Source: Winogradskyella immobilis
GTDB lineage: Bacteria; Bacteroidota; Bacteroidia; Flavobacteriales; Flavobacteriaceae
DNA length: 64,000 bases
Direction: 5' to 3'
Assembly: GCF_021887715.1 (NCBI RefSeq)
Contig: NZ_JAIQXX010000007.1
Span: 1 to 64,000 of the forward strand
The position numbers and the translations under genes are program-made. This document shows, piece after piece, positions 60,346 to 64,000 of the stretch (the first letter of the stretch is position 1; each line of letters begins with the position of its first letter). The notes beneath the pieces were generated by a model that was given only the letters and a program-made list of their open reading frames with translations, was not told where the DNA came from and did no database searches.

Positions 60346-61662
60346 ATGAGACAATCACTCATATTAATTTTTAGTATTTGTATTTCTGTTTCTGGATTTT
60401 CACAAGAGAGCACTAAAAGTTTCTCTTTACAAGAAGCAATCTCCTTTGCACTAGAAAATAATAGAACAGCAAAAAATGCTGCTAGAGATATTGCAGCTGC
60501 TGAAAAACAAAAATGGGAAACCATTGCTACTGGTTTACCTCAAGTAAATGCAGAAATTGGTTATCAGAATAATTTAAAACGAAGTGTCGCTGTATTTGAC
60601 AATCAAACATTTCCTTTGGGACCTAGACAATCAGTGAATGCTACTACCACTATTAATCAATTACTCTTTGACGGTTCTTATTTAGTTGGGTTGCAATCCG
60701 CAAAGGTTTTTCTAGAAATCTCTAAAAATGCTAAAGAGAAAACAGATTTAGAAGTCCGAAAATCCGTTATTAATGCTTATGGCAATGTGCTATTAGCTGA
60801 AGAATCTATTCGGATACTTGATCGTAACATTGAAGTACTTCAAAAGAACTTGGATGAAACTCGAAAGATTTACGAGAATGGTCTCGAAGAAGAAGAGAGT
60901 GTAGAGCAATTACAAATTACATTATCTGGTGTAAAAAGTAATTTAGAAAATACAACCAGATTAAAACACATCGCCTACCAATTGTTAAATATAGCTATAG
61001 GTTTAGATATAAATAATGCTGTTGTTTTAAAAGACAATTTAGAAACATTAGCTATTGAAAACATGACGCTTAGTTTACTAGATGCAAATGAACATGTAGA
61101 GAATGTTATTGATTATAAAATTGTTGAAAACGATAAAGTCTCTAAAGAACTATTACTAAAACTAGAAAAAAGTAAAGCGCTGCCAACATTAAGAGGTTTT
61201 ATTAGTGGAGGCTACTTGGGCAATAGCAGCTCTTTTTCTTTTGCTAATTCTGATCAAGAATGGTTTGGTTCTTCTTTATTTGGAGTTACCTTGAATGTTC
61301 CTGTTTTTAGTTCTGGTGGGCGACATGCATCAACTCAAAGAGCTAAAATAAATCTTGAAAAAGCAGAGGATGATTTAAAAGAAACCGAACAAAAATTAAA
61401 ACTTCAAATTTCTTCTGCTAAAAGCGATTACAAATTTGCTATAGAAGATTACCAAAATAAAAAACAAAACTTGGGTCTAGCAGAACGCATAGAGCAAAAA
61501 AATCAAATTAAATTTTTCGAAGGTATTGCATCTAGTTTTGAGCTGCGTCAAGCACAAACACAACTCTATTCTGCACAACAAGAATTTTTACAATCTATGT
61601 TAGATGTCATTAACAAAAAGACCGAACTAGAAACGGTACTTAATGAAATACCAAAAAACTAA
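60346..61662 (+). CDS. TolC-family outer-membrane efflux protein
   Basis: A 438-residue exported protein with a signal peptide (LILIFSICISVSGFSQ) and the two long-helix repeats of TolC (about 20-215 and 230-438; e.g. EESIRILDRNIEVLQKNLDETRKIYENG). It forms the outer-membrane exit duct for the pump encoded next. It starts three bases after the TetR stop, so the whole set is one message. Confidence 0.93.
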   Translation: MRQSLILIFSICISVSGFSQESTKSFSLQEAISFALENNRTAKNAARDIAAAEKQKWETIATGLPQVNAEIGYQNNLKRSVAVFDNQTFPLGPRQSVNATTTINQLLFDGSYLVGLQSAKVFLEISKNAKEKTDLEVRKSVINAYGNVLLAEESIRILDRNIEVLQKNLDETRKIYENGLEEEESVEQLQITLSGVKSNLENTTRLKHIAYQLLNIAIGLDINNAVVLKDNLETLAIENMTLSLLDANEHVENVIDYKIVENDKVSKELLLKLEKSKALPTLRGFISGGYLGNSSSFSFANSDQEWFGSSLFGVTLNVPVFSSGGRHASTQRAKINLEKAEDDLKETEQKLKLQISSAKSDYKFAIEDYQNKKQNLGLAERIEQKNQIKFFEGIASSFELRQAQTQLYSAQQEFLQSMLDVINKKTELETVLNEIPKN

Positions 61663-61689
61663 TTATTCAAAAAATACAATATCATAAAC

Positions 61690-62877
61690 ATGAAACATAT
61701 ATTAACATTAATAAGCTTAGCTTTAATTTTAACCTCTTGTGGAGGAAAAGGCAAGCAATCTGTTGAAGCTATAATAGAAACAGGAGATTTAAAACAAATC
61801 CGTTTAAAAAGAGGTGAGATTGTTGCGCAACAACAAGATATTGCAGCAAAACTAAAACAACTCGACGAAAAAATAGCTGTTTTAGACTCTACTAAAAAAA
61901 CACCTTTAATAACCACATTTACTGTTAAGCAAGCTGTTTTTAATCACTATCTTGAGCTTCAAGGTAATGTAAACACAAAGAAGAATTTGGTTATTTTTCC
62001 TGAGTACTCAGGCATTCTAACTCGTGTTTTTGTAAAGAAAGGGCAACATGTTACTAAAGGCCAAAAATTAGCACAAATCGATGATGGAGGTTTAAGTCAA
62101 CAATTAGCGCAAGTTAAAATACAAGCCGATTTAGCCAAAACAACTTTTGAACGCCAAGAGCGCCTATGGAATCAAAAAATTGGAAGTGAGATTCAGTATT
62201 TACAAACCAAATCTAATTACGAGGGGCAAATACAGGTCGTAAATCAAATTCAACAACAGATTAGTAAAACTATTGTTAGAGCACCATTTACTGGTACAAT
62301 TGATGATATCATTACTGAACAAGGAAGTGTTGTTGGTGCTGGTCAATCACAATTAATGCGTATTGTAAACTTAGACAATATGTATATAGAAACTGATGTC
62401 CCTGAACGCTATATCTCAAATGTTACAAAAGATAAGAATGTAAAAGTAGAATTTCCAATCTTAGGCAAAAAGATGAATGCTAAAGTACGTCAAGCTGGTA
62501 ATTTTATAAACCCTTCCAATCGCACCTTCAAAGTAGAAATTGGTGTCCCAAATAAAGATAGAAGTATTAAACCAAATCTTACAGCACGATTAAAAATTAA
62601 TGATTATACTAATGAAAAAGCACTTTTAATTCCGCAAAGTATTATTTCTGAAAATGCTGAAGGCGAACAGTATATATATATTATTTCGGATAAAAATTCT
62701 GAAAATGAAGGTACTGCTAAACGTCAAATAATTACAACTGGTAAAACACAAGGTGATGTTATTGAAGTATTAAGTGGATTAGAAAATAATGTTGAAATTA
62801 TTGAAGAAGGTGCTCGTAGTGTAAGAGACGGACAAACTGTTGAAGTAATTAACTATAACGAAGTTGACGATGAGTAA
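61690..62877 (+). CDS. RND efflux periplasmic adaptor (membrane fusion protein)
   Basis: A 395-residue lipoprotein (LALILTSCGGKG, lipid-carrying Cys at 17). A coiled-coil region follows, then a lipoyl-like domain split by a helical hairpin (GQHVTKGQKLAQIDDGG ... TIVRAPFTGTIDDIITEQGSVV) and a beta-barrel domain (VKVEFPILGKKMNAKVRQ). It joins the inner-membrane pump to TolC. The extra coil between the lipid anchor and the first lipoyl half (about 35-75) is longer than in E. coli AcrA. It overlaps the pump gene by eight bases. Confidence 0.93.
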   Translation: MKHILTLISLALILTSCGGKGKQSVEAIIETGDLKQIRLKRGEIVAQQQDIAAKLKQLDEKIAVLDSTKKTPLITTFTVKQAVFNHYLELQGNVNTKKNLVIFPEYSGILTRVFVKKGQHVTKGQKLAQIDDGGLSQQLAQVKIQADLAKTTFERQERLWNQKIGSEIQYLQTKSNYEGQIQVVNQIQQQISKTIVRAPFTGTIDDIITEQGSVVGAGQSQLMRIVNLDNMYIETDVPERYISNVTKDKNVKVEFPILGKKMNAKVRQAGNFINPSNRTFKVEIGVPNKDRSIKPNLTARLKINDYTNEKALLIPQSIISENAEGEQYIYIISDKNSENEGTAKRQIITTGKTQGDVIEVLSGLENNVEIIEEGARSVRDGQTVEVINYNEVDDE

Positions 62878-64000
62878 AAAAAACAAAATAAACGTCGATA
62901 AAGAATTCGCATTATCATCATGGGCAATTGGAAACAAGACCACCATGTATGTGCTTATTCTATTGTTCTTTTTCTTAGGTATCTCTGCTTTTTTTAGTAT
63001 GCCTCGCGAAAATTTCCCCGAAGTCAACGAAACTAAAATATATGTGAGTACTGTTTTTCCGGGAAACACTGCCGAAGACATTGAAAAACTTATCTCTGAC
63101 CCGTTAGAAGACAAACTAAAAACGGTAAGTAATTTGGTAGAGTTAACCTCAACCTCGCAGGAAGATTATTCGATTTTAGTTGTAGAATTTGATGAAAATA
63201 TTACGGTTGAACAAGCCAAACAAAAGGTGAAAGATGAAATTGATTCTGAAACTTCAAGTGAAGATTGGCCTACATTTAATGGTGCAAAAGTAGAGCCTAA
63301 TGTTTTTGAATTGAGTCTTTCTGAAGAAATGCCAATTTTAAATATTAATATTTCTGGAGATTATACAGTTGAAAAATTAAAAGAATATGCCGAATATCTT
63401 CAAGATGAAATTGAAGATTTACCAGAAATTAAAAAGGCAGATATTCGTGGTGCACAAGACCGCGAGGTTGAAGTTGAAGTTGACATCTATAAAATGATGG
63501 CAGCAAAAGTGACCTTCAATGATATTTTGGGAGCTATTGGTAACGGAAACGTCACACAATCTGCAGGTAATTTAAAAGCCAGCGGACAACGACGTACCAT
63601 TAGAATTATTGGTGAAATTACTAAACCTTCAGAATTAGAAAACTTTGTAGTTAAGTCAGAAAACGGAAATGCCATTTACTTAAAAGACGTTGCAAAAATC
63701 TCTTTTCATGAAGAAGATAAAACCACGTTTGCACGCAAATCTGGGAAACCTGTAGTGATGCTCGACGTAAAAAAACGAGCAGGAAAAAACATGGTTGCGG
63801 CTGCAGAGCAAATTCAAACTATTGTAAAAAACGCAATTGAAAATGAATTTCCACAAGATTTAGAAGTGTCTATTACCAACGACCAATCTTCGGTAACAAT
63901 CGGTCAAGTTGATGATTTGGTAAACAACATCATCTTTGGTGTTATTCTCGTGGTAACGGTTTTAATGTTTTTTTTAGGATTTAAAAATGCCTTATTCGTA
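62870..64000 (+). CDS. RND efflux pump permease (cut by window end)
   Basis: The first 377 residues of an AcrB/MexB-type inner-membrane pump. The start ATG at 62870 overlaps the adaptor gene. After a short cytoplasmic start comes the first membrane helix (TMYVLILLFFFLGISAFFSM), then the periplasmic porter part (PRENFPEVNETKIYVSTVFPG ...), and the second helix begins near LVNNIIFGVILVVTVLMFFLGF at the very end. The reading frame is open to base 64000, so the remaining two thirds lie outside. It exports hydrophobic or cationic compounds using protons; the substrate is unknown. Confidence 0.95.
   Translation, partial: MSKKNKINVDKEFALSSWAIGNKTTMYVLILLFFFLGISAFFSMPRENFPEVNETKIYVSTVFPGNTAEDIEKLISDPLEDKLKTVSNLVELTSTSQEDYSILVVEFDENITVEQAKQKVKDEIDSETSSEDWPTFNGAKVEPNVFELSLSEEMPILNINISGDYTVEKLKEYAEYLQDEIEDLPEIKKADIRGAQDREVEVEVDIYKMMAAKVTFNDILGAIGNGNVTQSAGNLKASGQRRTIRIIGEITKPSELENFVVKSENGNAIYLKDVAKISFHEEDKTTFARKSGKPVVMLDVKKRAGKNMVAAAEQIQTIVKNAIENEFPQDLEVSITNDQSSVTIGQVDDLVNNIIFGVILVVTVLMFFLGFKNALFV

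Overview
The window is a low-GC stretch of a Bacteroidota chromosome, almost certainly from the family Flavobacteriaceae; I cannot assign a genus. The evidence is: promoters of the Bacteroidota type (TTG, 19 bases, TANNTTTG), a C-terminal type IX secretion sorting domain, a PorT-like protein, a TonB receptor under thiamine control, fused glycyl-tRNA synthetase, and the run rplM-rpsI-rpsB-tsf-pyrH-frr. There are 57 protein genes (two cut by the window edges), one tRNA-Ser(GGA), one TPP riboswitch, two structured ribosomal-protein leaders, three probable small RNA genes and several clear intrinsic terminators. No insertion sequence, prophage, CRISPR array or rRNA was seen.

Region by region. 1-7.2 kb is a minus-strand vitamin-uptake locus: a TonB receptor behind a TPP riboswitch, then (further upstream) arfB, a DUF4301 protein, a NadR-like kinase, a PnuC-family transporter, a thiamine-binding protein, a geranylgeranylglyceryl phosphate synthase and a phosphopantetheinyl transferase, packed with overlaps. 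7.3-12.5 kb holds methionine-cycle genes: ahcY, a methionine/glutamine-type aminotransferase and an omega-amidase. 12.5-24.6 kb mixes envelope proteins, comF, glyS, xth, an OmpA lipoprotein and an aldo/keto reductase. 24.7-32.8 kb has polA, an isochorismatase-family hydrolase, a secreted repeat protein, and a TPR histidine kinase with its response regulator. 33.0-37.3 kb is the ribosome and translation-factor run. 37.4-46.5 kb has a large plug-domain envelope protein, an MMPL/RND exporter, asnS, rpoN and a PAP2-like membrane protein. 46.5-51.7 kb has porT, an exbB-x-exbD-exbD operon, tRNA-Ser, ansA and tatD. 51.7-53.6 kb has a retropepsin-like protein, an orphan LuxR-type response regulator and a 740-base noncoding region. 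53.6-64 kb has the 2-oxoglutarate dehydrogenase E2 and E1 genes, a polyprenyl synthase and a TetR-TolC-adaptor-RND efflux operon.

The most unusual part is 52.85-53.37 kb. Three times in a row an 18-base palindrome (ATACGTAG-WT-CTACGTAT) is followed, after exactly the same 23 bases from its TACGTA core, by a weak -7 box (NANNTTTA), then 70-90 bases without a gene, then an intrinsic terminator. The first palindrome begins four bases after the stop codon of an orphan LuxR/NarL-type response regulator. I read this as an array of three small regulatory RNA genes switched on by that regulator, an arrangement resembling GacA with its rsm RNAs but with a different operator. A second point of interest is the thiamine locus, where the TPP riboswitch carries a 94-base insert with heptanucleotide repeats in its P3 arm, and where the neighbouring uptake genes lie beside a nucleotidyltransferase-like DUF4301 protein and a NadR-like kinase instead of a recognisable thiamine pyrophosphokinase.
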